A stretch of DNA of 6,096 bases from an uncultured Phycisphaerales bacterium (lineage in GTDB: Bacteria > Planctomycetota > Phycisphaerae > Phycisphaerales > UBA1924), in contig CALMQD010000040.1 in assembly GCA_937871415.1 (NCBI GenBank), positions 1 to 6,096 on the forward strand. The letters are read 5' to 3'. Below, piece by piece: positions 1-6,096 of the stretch. Made by a program: the position numbers and the translations under genes. Below the pieces are notes generated by a model. The model searched no databases. It was not told the origin of the DNA and saw nothing but the letters and a program-made list of their open reading frames with translations. The number at the start of each line of letters is the position of its first letter. Within the stretch, counting starts at the first letter, position 1.

Positions 1-26
1 CACAGCAGTTACACGCAACTTTCGGC

Positions 27-43
27 GCGATAACGTCCCAAAA
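27..43 (+). promoter_or_regulatory. Copy 1 of a shared 17-bp upstream element
   Basis: Reads GCGATAACGTCCCAAAA. It matches the element at 3493-3509 (GCGATAACCCGCCAAAA) at 14 of 17 positions, with the three mismatches clustered in the middle. A further CCGAT lies close downstream in both copies. Both copies are in non-coding DNA ahead of genes, here 132 bp before the ABC ATPase start. The orientation and function are unknown. It could belong to the ATPase gene or to a divergent gene left of the window. Around it, bases 1-175 show no convincing coding frame and no clear promoter; the TTGACG at 125-130 has no -10 partner at a suitable distance. Confidence 0.4.
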
Positions 44-175
44 CAGCGCCGATCGTCCGTTCCGGAGTCGTTCCTCCGTGGGTTTCCCCCAGGGCGGCAC
101 GTGCGCGGTGCTCACCGTCAAGACTTGACGCGCCGCGCGCGGAAGGACCGGGCGAGGCGGTACCCTTGACCCCTC

Positions 176-1396
176 ATGGCGACGCAGATCCAGCTCAAGG
201 AACTCACCAAGCGCTTCGACTCGACCGCCCCGGGCGGAGCACGCGCTCAAAGGACTGCCGGCGCCGGCACGCTCGCCGTCGACCACGTCAACCTCACCAT
301 CGAACAAGGGGAACTGTTCTTCCTGCTGGGTCCTTCCGGGTGCGGCAAGACCACCCTCCTGCGCATGATCGCCGGGTTCATCGAGCCCACGAGCGGCCAG
401 ATCCTCTTCGACGCCGGCCAGGGGGCACGCGACGTGACCTTCCTGCCGCCCAACAAGCGCAACACGGGCATGGTCTTCCAGTCCTACGCCCTGTGGCCGC
501 ACATGTCCGTCGCGCAGAACGTCGCGTTCGGGCTCGACATCCGCGCCGTGAGCGCGGAGGAGAAGTCCCGGCGCGTCCGCGAGGCCCTCGACGCGGTGCA
601 GATGGGCCCGTACGCGGAGCGCCGGCCCAGCCAACTCTCCGGCGGCCAGCAGCAGCGAGTCGCGCTGGCCCGGGCGCTGGTCATCCGCCCCGACGTCCTG
701 CTCCTCGACGAGCCCCTGAGCAACCTCGACGCGAAACTCCGCACGGAGCTGCGCTCCGAGATCCGCCGGATCTGCAAGACCGCCGGCATCACCGGCGTGT
801 ACGTCACGCACGATCAGAAGGAAGCGCTCAGCATGGCCGACCGTGTGGCGGTCGTGAACCAGGGGCGCATCGTGCAGGTCGCTCCGCCCGCGCAGATGTA
901 CCGCCGCCCGCGCAACCGCTTCGTCGCCGAGTTCCTCGGCGAAACCAACCTCATGCCCGGGCGCGTCGTCGAGCGCACCGGCGAGAACGGCGGGAAACTC
1001 GTGGTGGAAACCCCCGTCGGCCGGCTGGTCAGCGCCGCCGTCTCCCGCGACGTGGACGTGGAGAAGGCGATCGACACGCGCGGCGGCGCCGATCTGGGCC
1101 AGGTCCTCGTGTCCGTCCGGCCCGAGGCCATCCGCCTCGAGAAGACCAGCGGAATGAACACGCTCTTCGGCACCGTGCGGGAGAGCACCTACCTGGGCGA
1201 AACGGCCCAGCTCGTGGCCGATCTCGCGGGCGGGGCCCAGGGCCGGGTCGACGATGCGGGCCGCCCCGTTCCCGGCGTGGAATGGAAGATCGCGACCCTC
1301 AACCCGGGCTTGCGCGCGGGCGATGGACAGCCCGTCACGCTTTCGGTGAGCCCCGACGACGTGGTCGTCCTGCCGGCCCCGGCGGCGCAGGCCTGA
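176..1396 (+). CDS. ABC transporter ATP-binding protein (MalK/PotA/FbpC-type importer ATPase)
   Basis: Cytoplasmic ATPase subunit of an ABC importer; it hydrolyses ATP to drive a membrane permease. The 406-residue protein has every nucleotide-binding motif in order: Walker A GPSGCGKTT (52-60), Q-loop FQ (101-102), signature LSGGQQQ (154-160), Walker B VLLLDEP (174-180), D-loop SNLD (182-185) and switch histidine in VTHD (H212). The stretch RNRFVAEFLGETNLMPG (247-263), then VRPEAIRL (314-321) and YLGE (339-342), mark the C-terminal TOBE/OB regulatory domain typical of sugar, polyamine and iron importers. Length suits the family. Two small departures are seen: about 15 extra residues near 15-32, between the first strands, and a longer TOBE region near 351-371. 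ATG 176 is the start because conserved sequence begins at residue 5; no good Shine-Dalgarno site precedes it. No permease or binding protein is adjacent, so the substrate cannot be named. Confidence 0.95.
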   Translation: MATQIQLKELTKRFDSTAPGGARAQRTAGAGTLAVDHVNLTIEQGELFFLLGPSGCGKTTLLRMIAGFIEPTSGQILFDAGQGARDVTFLPPNKRNTGMVFQSYALWPHMSVAQNVAFGLDIRAVSAEEKSRRVREALDAVQMGPYAERRPSQLSGGQQQRVALARALVIRPDVLLLDEPLSNLDAKLRTELRSEIRRICKTAGITGVYVTHDQKEALSMADRVAVVNQGRIVQVAPPAQMYRRPRNRFVAEFLGETNLMPGRVVERTGENGGKLVVETPVGRLVSAAVSRDVDVEKAIDTRGGADLGQVLVSVRPEAIRLEKTSGMNTLFGTVRESTYLGETAQLVADLAGGAQGRVDDAGRPVPGVEWKIATLNPGLRAGDGQPVTLSVSPDDVVVLPAPAAQA

Positions 1397-1401
1397 GCGC
1401 G

Positions 1402-1414
1402 CGGGACGTTCCCG
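1402..1414. terminator. Short perfect hairpin in the convergent gap (possible weak bidirectional terminator)
   Basis: CGGGA (1402-1406), a three-base loop and TCCCG (1410-1414) form a perfect 5-bp stem. It sits in the 27-bp gap between the ATPase stop (1394-1396) and the oppositely oriented lipoprotein stop (1424-1426). There is no proper T-run on either side, so it is not a classical intrinsic terminator. Position is the main argument. Confidence 0.25.
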
Positions 1415-1423
1415 GTTGTCGGC

Positions 1424-1834
1424 TTAGTACCACCACCACGACGGCGCGCCGCTCCCGTCGCGCCGATAACCGCTGTCGCCCGGGATGTACAGGATGGAGT
1501 CGGCCCGGCGCGGCAGGCTCAGACGCCGCGAATCCTCGAGGCGCGGCTGGGGAGACTCCGGCCATTGGCGCATCGCGATGACCGACGCGGGCTCGCGCCG
1601 CGACAGCCCGGCGTCGTTGCGCGCCTGTTCCCACGATCGAGCCCCGGCGTCCGGTGTGCCGCCCGGGGCGGCCATGACGAGATCCCACGATCCGCCCTGC
1701 GATGCGTACGCCGGGGCGCTCCCCGACCGATAGGCAACGCCGCCGGAGCACGCGGTCATCGCGCAGGTGGCCAGGAGCATCGCGCCCAGAGCGCAGCGCC
1801 CGCCGATCGCGCGGAGTTGTACCGATATGAGCAT
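1424..1834 (-). CDS. Predicted small lipoprotein, function unknown
   Basis: I do not recognise the family. Starting at ATG 1834 gives 136 residues with a clear export signal: R8 and R13, a hydrophobic stretch at about 14-23, then MTAC with C29 as the probable lipidated cysteine (C24 in LATC is a poorer alternative). After C29 come small and flexible residues (SGG), then a hydrophilic region rich in Ser, Arg, Pro and Gly, and an unusual aromatic end, PSWWWY. The frame is open further upstream to ATG 1975, but that start overlaps the lysA end and would bury the signal peptide about 47 residues in, so 1834 is preferred. Codons are strongly GC3-biased, which supports real coding. It lies 121 bp downstream of lysA on the same strand. 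No promoter or Shine-Dalgarno site is evident in 1835-1955, so co-transcription with lysA is possible. The product would be membrane-anchored outside the cytoplasm. Confidence 0.6.
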   Translation of the reverse strand: MLISVQLRAIGGRCALGAMLLATCAMTACSGGVAYRSGSAPAYASQGGSWDLVMAAPGGTPDAGARSWEQARNDAGLSRREPASVIAMRQWPESPQPRLEDSRRLSLPRRADSILYIPGDSGYRRDGSGAPSWWWY

Positions 1835-1955
1835 GGATGAGGCCGCCGAGATCGAGTCCGCCTGAGGCAAGCGTGATCGATCCGCGGCCGCCGGCCAGTG
1901 GCGCGAAGCGGGAATCGGGAGCCGCCCCCGCCCTTCCGCGCCAGTTTGCCCATGT

Positions 1956-3353
1956 TCACGCGCCCTCGCGCTCATCCGACCGGGCCCCGGGCGACTCGAT
2001 CTCCTCCCGCACGAGGTCTTCGAGGGTTTCGCGCCGGCGGACGACCCGGTACGCTCCTCCGTCGACGAGGACCTCCGCCGGGAGCGGGTGCGAGTTGTAG
2101 CGGCTGGCCATCGTCATCCCGTACGCCCCGGCCGTGAACACCGCCAGGAGGTCGCCCCGGTGCACGGGCGGGAGCCACCGGCCCAGCGCGAGGAAGTCCG
2201 ACGACTCGCAGATCGGTCCGACGACGTCGCATCGGACATAGCCGGGACGCTCGGGCTGCTCGTCGCGCTGTTGCGGCGCCTGCTCGACGGCGCACCGCGC
2301 CGGGTGCACGAAGTGGAACGCCTCGTACAGCGCCGGACGCAGGAGGGTGTGCATCCCCGCGTCGCAGATGACAAACGTCCGGGACTGCGGGTCCGAGGCG
2401 TCGGCGTGCTTCACGTACTGCACGCGCGTCAGCAGCACGCCCGCGCTCGCGGCGATGAAACGCCCCGGCTCGAGCACGATCCGCAGCGGCGGGCGCGAGC
2501 CGCCGCCCCGCACGCGTTCTTCCAGCAGCGGCACGATCGCCCTCGCGTACTCGTCGGCGGCGATCGTCTGACCCGTGGTGTAGTCGGCGCCGAAACCGCC
2601 GCCCAGGTCCAGGGTGTCGATGGCGAAGCCCGCGCCGTGCAGTTCGTCGATCAGGCTCAGCGTGCGCCGGATCGCCTCGACGTACGGCTCGACGGAGTAG
2701 ATCGGCGAGCCCAGGTGCAGGTGCAGGCCCGTGAGCCTCAGCAGCGGGTCCCGGCCGTGCCGCTCGAAGAAGCCCCGCGCGCCGTCCAGCGGCACGCCGA
2801 ACTTGGTCTCCTTCACGCCCGTGGTCGTGTACCGGTGCGTGCGGGCATCGACGTCCGGGTTGATGCGCAGCGCGGCCCGGGTCGAAACCCCCAGCCTCCG
2901 GCAGTGAGCGGCGATGTTCAGGAACTCCGGCTCCGACTCGATGTTGAAAGCGAAGATCGGCGCGTGCTCACGCACTCCCCGCCTCGTGAAGCCCAGCGCG
3001 CTCTCGATCTCCTCGTCGCTCTTGCCCACGCCCGCGAAGACGATCCGCTCCGGCGGCACGCCCGCGGTCCGAGCGCGGAACAGTTCCCCGCCCGAGACTA
3101 CGTCCAGCCCCGCGCCCTGCTCGTGCAGCAGGCGCAGCACGCTCAGGTTCGAGTTGCACTTCACCGAGAAGCAGATCAGCGGCGCGAGCGCGGCGAAGGC
3201 CTCGCGCAGCCGGCGCAGGTGCAGACGCAGCGTCGATGCGCAGTAGACGTACGTCGGCGTGCCGACCGACTCCGCGATCGCCTCCAGCGCTACTCCCTCG
3301 CCGAACAGGCGCGCCGTCCCGTCGGCCTGCGGACGAAACTCAAAGTGGTCCAT
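1956..3353 (-). CDS. lysA: Diaminopimelate decarboxylase
   Basis: Cytoplasmic PLP enzyme (fold type III) that decarboxylates meso-2,6-diaminopimelate to L-lysine, the last step of the DAP pathway. The 465-residue product shows the family's landmarks in order: PLP-binding lysine in FSVKCNSN (K65), DVVSGGEL (84-91), HLHLGSPI (211-218), the glycine-rich phosphate loop LGGGFG (250-255), EPGR (295-298), DAGMHTLLRPALYEAFH (331-347), the catalytic cysteine loop GPICESSDF (379-387), and GAYGMTMASRYNSHPLPAEVLV (409-430), which contributes to the active site. HLHLGSP replaces the commoner HCHIGSQ, a mild variant. ATG 3353 is preferred over the in-frame ATG 3425, because homologous N-termini begin about where MDHFEF does and the extra 24 residues look non-coding. 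No Shine-Dalgarno site is visible. It is divergent from the repeat-protein gene across 334 bp, and the small lipoprotein gene follows it on the same strand. Confidence 0.97.
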   Translation of the reverse strand: MDHFEFRPQADGTARLFGEGVALEAIAESVGTPTYVYCASTLRLHLRRLREAFAALAPLICFSVKCNSNLSVLRLLHEQGAGLDVVSGGELFRARTAGVPPERIVFAGVGKSDEEIESALGFTRRGVREHAPIFAFNIESEPEFLNIAAHCRRLGVSTRAALRINPDVDARTHRYTTTGVKETKFGVPLDGARGFFERHGRDPLLRLTGLHLHLGSPIYSVEPYVEAIRRTLSLIDELHGAGFAIDTLDLGGGFGADYTTGQTIAADEYARAIVPLLEERVRGGGSRPPLRIVLEPGRFIAASAGVLLTRVQYVKHADASDPQSRTFVICDAGMHTLLRPALYEAFHFVHPARCAVEQAPQQRDEQPERPGYVRCDVVGPICESSDFLALGRWLPPVHRGDLLAVFTAGAYGMTMASRYNSHPLPAEVLVDGGAYRVVRRRETLEDLVREEIESPGARSDEREGA

Positions 3354-3492
3354 GCGGCCAGAGGCTAGCCGTGCCCGGAGCGCGGGGTGACGGGGTGAAC
3401 CGGCGGCTCCGCTCGTCCTGACCATGCTCGAAGTTCATCGGGGAAACTCCGCACGCGATGGGCTGCCGAGGCCCCCGATAGCGAGCTCAGCG

Positions 3493-3509
3493 GCGATAAC
3501 CCGCCAAAA
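3493..3509 (+). promoter_or_regulatory. Copy 2 of the shared 17-bp upstream element
   Basis: Reads GCGATAACCCGCCAAAA, followed by CCGAT as in copy 1. This copy also contains a small inverted repeat, GGCG (3492-3495) and CGCC (3502-3505), which copy 1 lacks. It is centred 43 bp upstream of the -35 box at 3544 and about 150 bp upstream of the lysA start, so it could serve either gene. A regulator site or upstream promoter element is possible; no known binding site was recognised. Confidence 0.4.
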
Positions 3510-3543
3510 TCCTCCGATTCGCGAAGAATGCCCGCTTTGCCCC

Positions 3544-3571
3544 TTGACTCAGGGGGAGCGTCCTGTATCTT
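3544..3571 (+). promoter_or_regulatory. Sigma70-type promoter for the repeat-protein gene
   Basis: TTGACT (3544-3549) and TATCTT (3566-3571) are separated by 16 bp. The -35 box matches consensus at five of six bases and the -10 box at four of six, good for DNA this GC-rich. Transcription would start near 3578, giving a leader of about 110 bases before GTG 3688. The position also argues against the upstream ATG 3424. Confidence 0.55.
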
Positions 3572-3663
3572 GTCTGCCGGTCCGGTCGCGCGCCTGGAAA
3601 ACGCTCGGCCGTCTCTGGTCATTTCTCTCGCTGTCTGCACAACCTGAGAGAGACGCAGCAGCC

Positions 3664-3681
3664 TCCCTTTTCTCGAAGGGG
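3664..3681 (+). promoter_or_regulatory. Ribosome binding site inside a possible leader hairpin
   Basis: AGGGG (3677-3681) lies six bases before GTG 3688 and is the best Shine-Dalgarno-like site in the window, so it decides that start. The bases just upstream can pair with it: CCCTT (3665-3669) with AAGGG (3676-3680), extended by a T-G wobble at each end around a TCTC loop. Folding would hide the ribosome binding site. Whether the hairpin forms or regulates anything is inference. Confidence 0.4.
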
Positions 3682-3687
3682 CTCGCG

Positions 3688-5454
3688 GTGGCTCAATTCA
3701 CCCTCTCCAACCGTTCAAACGGCGGACGCGCTTCGGCCCTCTGCACGATCAGCGGCCTCGCGCTCGGGCTGGGCCTGTTGCTCGCGCCTTCCAGCGCCCG
3801 TGCCGACGGCCAACCCATCACCAAGATCGCCTTCACCGGCGAAGTGGCCGACGGTTCCGCCAACCCGTTCGCCACCGGGCTTGACGGCGTCGGCTTCTCT
3901 TCCGCCGTCATCAACAACTCCGGGCAGATCTCCTTCGCGTCGCGCGTCAGCGGGCTCTTCGGCATCAACGACCGCGGGGTCTATCTCTCGCACGTGCTCA
4001 ACGGCGGCGGCAACCAGCAGATCGCCCGGTCCGGTTCCGCGCTCCCCGGCTCGCCGGATCTGAACATCTTCTTCGGCGCAGACGCGATCCCGAACATCGG
4101 CGACTCCGGACGCATCGTGTTCCTCGGCGCCGTCGGTGGCGCCGGCGTCACGACGACCAACGACGCCGCGGTCTTCGCGACCCAGGGCGTGCTCCTCTCC
4201 AACGCGCCCGAGATGATCGGGCGCGAGGACGCGGACGCGCCGAGCATCACGAACGTGCGCTACGGCGCCGCGAACGTGCTCAACCCCGCGTACTTCGTCC
4301 CCGTCGTCAACGCGGGCGGCACCGCGGGCTTCCGCTCGGCGCTGCGCGGCTCGCCCGTCACGACCCTCAACGACACGGCTCTCTGGAGTTCCGCCCCCGG
4401 CTCGGGCGGGGCCCTGGAAGTGCGAGAGAGCAACCCGACGACCGTCATCAACAACGTCAACTTCGGCACGATGCTCTCGAACGCGATCAACGATTCCGGA
4501 CGCATGGCGGTCCGCGTGAACCTCGCCGGCTCGGGCGTGACCACGCTCAACGATGAGGCACTCTTCCTCGTGGGCGGGGGCGCCGCCCCGGTGCTGATCG
4601 CCCGCGAGGGAACCACCGCCGCCGGACCCGGCCTCGGCGCCGCCGTCTATTCCGCGGGCGGCAACATCAACCGCCTGGGCAACCCGGCGATCAACAACGA
4701 GGGGCGCGTCGCGTTCCGCTCGGCGCTCGCCAACGGCGGCGTCACGAGCACGACCGACTCGGCCCTCTTCGCCGGCCTTCCGGGCGCGCTCGTGAAACTC
4801 CGGCGCGAGGGCGAGGCCACCGGGCTGGCGGCGTCGGTCGTCTTCGACTCCTTCGACGGCGCCGAGGTCTCGGACCCCGCCATCAACGCCAGCGGCATCC
4901 TCTCGATGCTGGTCAAGGTCCGCGGCGGCACGACCAACACCACCAGCGACACCGTCATCTACACCGGCGCGACGCTCAACACGCCGGTCGCGCGCGAAGG
5001 CTCGCCCGTCCCGAACCTGGCCGGCGTGAACTTCGGGATCTTCAACGGCGGCGCGGCCATCGCCCCCGCCATCAACGACGACGGCTCGCTCCTCTTCACC
5101 TCCCAGCTCACCGGCCAGGGCGTCACCGCCGACAACGACGGCGCGATCTTCGGCTGGACGCCCTGGGGCGGGATCTGCCTGCTCGTCCGCGAGGGCGACA
5201 TGATCGACAGCGACGGTCTGGGCACCATGCGCACCATCGCGTCGCTCGACGTCGTGCTCGGCTCGGGCGGCCAGGACGGAGAGCAGCGCTCGCTCGATGA
5301 CTTCGGGCGTGTCGTCTTCACCGCCAAGTTCACCGACGGCAAGTCGGGTGTCTATGTCACCGCCGTGCCGGCGCCGTCCGCCGGCCTGGGTGTCGCGCTG
5401 GGCGCGTTGCTGGCCGCCCGGCGTCGTCGCCGCCCGGGCACGCGTCCCTGCTGA
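3688..5454 (+). CDS. Exported NxxGxxAF-type repeat protein with PEP-CTERM-like sorting tail
   Basis: A 588-residue secreted or surface protein of unknown function. Residues 1-39 form a signal peptide: R9 and R14, a hydrophobic core at about 21-33, and cleavage after SSARA. The mature part consists of eight degenerate repeats of 60-74 residues, each with an N-x-x-G-x-x-x-F-like core at 76, 138, 208, 268, 336, 400, 463 and 537 (for example NNEGRVAF). The six inner repeats also carry a GVTTxND-like turn followed by A-(L/V/I)-F, and most end in a REG-type motif. This matches the family called choice-of-anchor tandem repeat NxxGxxAF. The C-terminus is VPAPSAG (560-566), a hydrophobic segment (about 567-577), then RRRRR (578-582): the three-part PEP-CTERM plan with PAP instead of PEP, recognised by exosortase/archaeosortase-type enzymes. 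The GTG 3688 start is chosen for its Shine-Dalgarno site, its position after the promoter, and the signal peptide it exposes. Repeat number suggests a beta-propeller-like fold, which is inference. Confidence 0.85.
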   Translation: MAQFTLSNRSNGGRASALCTISGLALGLGLLLAPSSARADGQPITKIAFTGEVADGSANPFATGLDGVGFSSAVINNSGQISFASRVSGLFGINDRGVYLSHVLNGGGNQQIARSGSALPGSPDLNIFFGADAIPNIGDSGRIVFLGAVGGAGVTTTNDAAVFATQGVLLSNAPEMIGREDADAPSITNVRYGAANVLNPAYFVPVVNAGGTAGFRSALRGSPVTTLNDTALWSSAPGSGGALEVRESNPTTVINNVNFGTMLSNAINDSGRMAVRVNLAGSGVTTLNDEALFLVGGGAAPVLIAREGTTAAGPGLGAAVYSAGGNINRLGNPAINNEGRVAFRSALANGGVTSTTDSALFAGLPGALVKLRREGEATGLAASVVFDSFDGAEVSDPAINASGILSMLVKVRGGTTNTTSDTVIYTGATLNTPVAREGSPVPNLAGVNFGIFNGGAAIAPAINDDGSLLFTSQLTGQGVTADNDGAIFGWTPWGGICLLVREGDMIDSDGLGTMRTIASLDVVLGSGGQDGEQRSLDDFGRVVFTAKFTDGKSGVYVTAVPAPSAGLGVALGALLAARRRRRPGTRPC

Positions 5455-5656
5455 TCCATCAACCCGTTCGATCCGACGTGCGGGCGTACTCCAGTCCCTC
5501 GATTCCTACTCCGGCGAGAGAGAGCCGCCGTGGCGGAAGGAAACGAGGGTCGGGGACGCCCGCTGCGCCGCGCCCGCCGAGCGTCGTTTCGCCGCCATCC
5601 CCGCCGCGGTCTCGGCCCTTGGCGCAAAGAGATCGGTCACGTACGCTCGGCGTGCC

Positions 5657-6096
5657 GTGAGCACCCAGGGTTCCGCTTTGCCCCGCGTCGATGACGAGCC
5701 AGCCGCGGACGCCCACGCCGCGGCCCTCACGCAAGTTCCTGCGCAGCGCAAAGTCGATGCGCCGTTCGTCTGGCCCCCGCGAAAGGCGCGGCCCGAACCG
5801 ACCGAGCCACCGGGGCCCACCGGCGCCCCGGGCGAGCCGCCCGACTCGTCCGCGAGTTCGACTTCCGATTCTGAATCCATCTGGCGCGCGTGGCTCGCCG
5901 AGGCCGAGCGCGTGCTGCTGGGCGTGCGCGTGCCGCCGATGCGCGAGCGCTTCAAACTCGCCGGCTGGAGGCCCGACGATTTCCGTTCGTACTGCTGGCG
6001 CTGCGGCGAGAGCCTCCTCGAGCCTACGAACGCCGCCTCCGACGATGCGCGACCCGCGACCGGTCCCGCGGGAGCGTCCGCCCGTTCCGCCCATGG
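5657..6096 (+). CDS. Partial gene, N-terminal part of a probable ComF-like zinc-ribbon protein (runs off the right edge)
   Basis: From GTG 5657 the frame is open for 146 codons to the window end, with strong G/C bias at third positions. Residues 36-75 are proline- and serine-rich and probably disordered. Residues 75-92 look helical (IWRAWLAEAERVLLGV). Then comes GWRPDDFRSYCWRCGES (103-119), whose C113-x-x-C116-G is half of a zinc ribbon. From memory of the family, a GWxPDD-YCxRCG segment resembles the zinc-ribbon N-terminus of planctomycete ComF-type phosphoribosyltransferase-fold proteins, which in other bacteria are linked to DNA uptake. The second cysteine pair and the catalytic domain would lie beyond the window, so the product name is tentative. 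No ATG is available in frame before residue 95. A weak TTGGCG (5619-5624), 17 bp, TACGCT (5642-5647) would give an almost leaderless transcript. The 202-bp gap before it (5455-5656) shows no terminator or other gene. Confidence 0.5.
   Translation, partial: MSTQGSALPRVDDEPAADAHAAALTQVPAQRKVDAPFVWPPRKARPEPTEPPGPTGAPGEPPDSSASSTSDSESIWRAWLAEAERVLLGVRVPPMRERFKLAGWRPDDFRSYCWRCGESLLEPTNAASDDARPATGPAGASARSAH

Larger units (their letters stand above)
3354..3687. other. Divergent intergenic region between lysA and the repeat-protein gene
   Basis: This 334-bp stretch separates the two divergent starts. It holds the second copy of the shared element (3493-3509), a rightward promoter (3544-3571), a transcribed leader of roughly 110 bases and a ribosome-binding-site hairpin (3664-3681). 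A frame in phase with the repeat protein is open back to ATG 3424, but it crosses the promoter and adds a non-signal-like extension ahead of the signal peptide, so it is treated as non-coding. No clear leftward promoter for lysA was found. Confidence 0.7.

Noticed and set aside
2..168. Forward frame open from the left edge to a stop near 166, as the tail of an upstream gene
   Set aside because: Its codon choices lack the strong G/C third-position bias of the real genes, it contains the shared 17-bp element, and no motif is visible.
166..1581. 471-codon forward frame overlapping the ABC ATPase
   Set aside because: It is an Arg/Pro/Gly-rich out-of-phase reading of a gene whose correct frame shows every ABC motif; long shadow frames are expected at this GC content.
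1424..1834. The lipoprotein as LptM/YifL, the small lipoprotein found near lysA in some proteobacteria
   Set aside because: LptM proteins are much shorter and have a CGxKGPLYxP-like segment after the cysteine; this one has CSGGVAYRSG, is 136 residues and lies downstream of lysA.
1756..1959. 67-codon reverse frame whose ATGA overlaps the lysA stop
   Set aside because: The coupled start is tempting, but the protein is Arg-rich and featureless and overlaps the signal-peptide region of the lipoprotein, which has the better case.
2088..3368. 426-codon forward frame antisense to lysA
   Set aside because: Arg/Val/Gln-rich with no recognisable motif, and opposite a complete, well-conserved lysA.
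3424..3687. In-frame ATG extension (88 residues) of the repeat protein
   Set aside because: It would cross the sigma70-type promoter at 3544-3571, and it puts a non-signal-like segment ahead of a good signal peptide that begins at GTG 3688 with a Shine-Dalgarno site.
5419..5432. Perfect 5-bp hairpin CGGCG-TCGT-CGCCG near the end of the repeat-protein gene, as a terminator
   Set aside because: It lies within the codons for the arginine run, has no following T-run, and is explained by the coding sequence.
5459..6094. 211-codon and 149-codon reverse frames at the right end
   Set aside because: Gly/Arg/Ser-rich without motifs; they mirror the proline-rich forward frame that carries the CxxCG zinc-ribbon motif.

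Overview
The window is uniformly GC-rich DNA from a bacterial chromosome with densely packed, ordinary-looking genes. The best guess for its origin is a planctomycete, probably of the class Phycisphaerae. This is an inference from four things: a secreted repeat protein ending in a PEP-CTERM-like sorting tail of the 'PAP' variant followed by an arginine run, strong G/C preference at third codon positions, few good Shine-Dalgarno sites, and the look of the partial gene at the right edge. No 16S gene or other decisive marker is present.

Layout, left to right. Bases 1-175 are non-coding and hold one copy of a short element that recurs at 3493-3509. An ABC-transporter ATPase of the MalK/PotA/FbpC type (176-1396, +) follows. 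It meets, tail to tail across 27 bp, a small predicted lipoprotein of unknown function (1424-1834, -). Upstream of the lipoprotein on the same strand is lysA, diaminopimelate decarboxylase (1956-3353, -). A 334-bp divergent intergenic region (3354-3687) carries the second copy of the shared element, a convincing sigma70-type promoter reading right, and a leader that can fold over its own ribosome binding site. It drives a 588-residue exported protein made of eight NxxGxxAF-type repeats with a PEP-CTERM-like anchor (3688-5454, +, GTG start). After a 202-bp gap, a GTG-started frame (5657 to the right edge, +) encodes a proline-rich N-terminus and the first half of a zinc ribbon, most like the N-terminal part of a ComF-family protein. 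It is cut by the window end.

The genes do not form one pathway. LysA makes lysine from meso-diaminopimelate in the cytoplasm. The ATPase would power an importer whose permease and binding protein are not here. The repeat protein and the lipoprotein are envelope or exported products. No CRISPR array, tRNA, rRNA, insertion sequence or prophage signal was seen. The most useful points for a second look are the repeated upstream element, the possible hairpin over the ribosome binding site of the repeat protein, the lipoprotein with a WWWY C-terminus, and the GTG-started partial gene, which an ATG-only gene search would miss.
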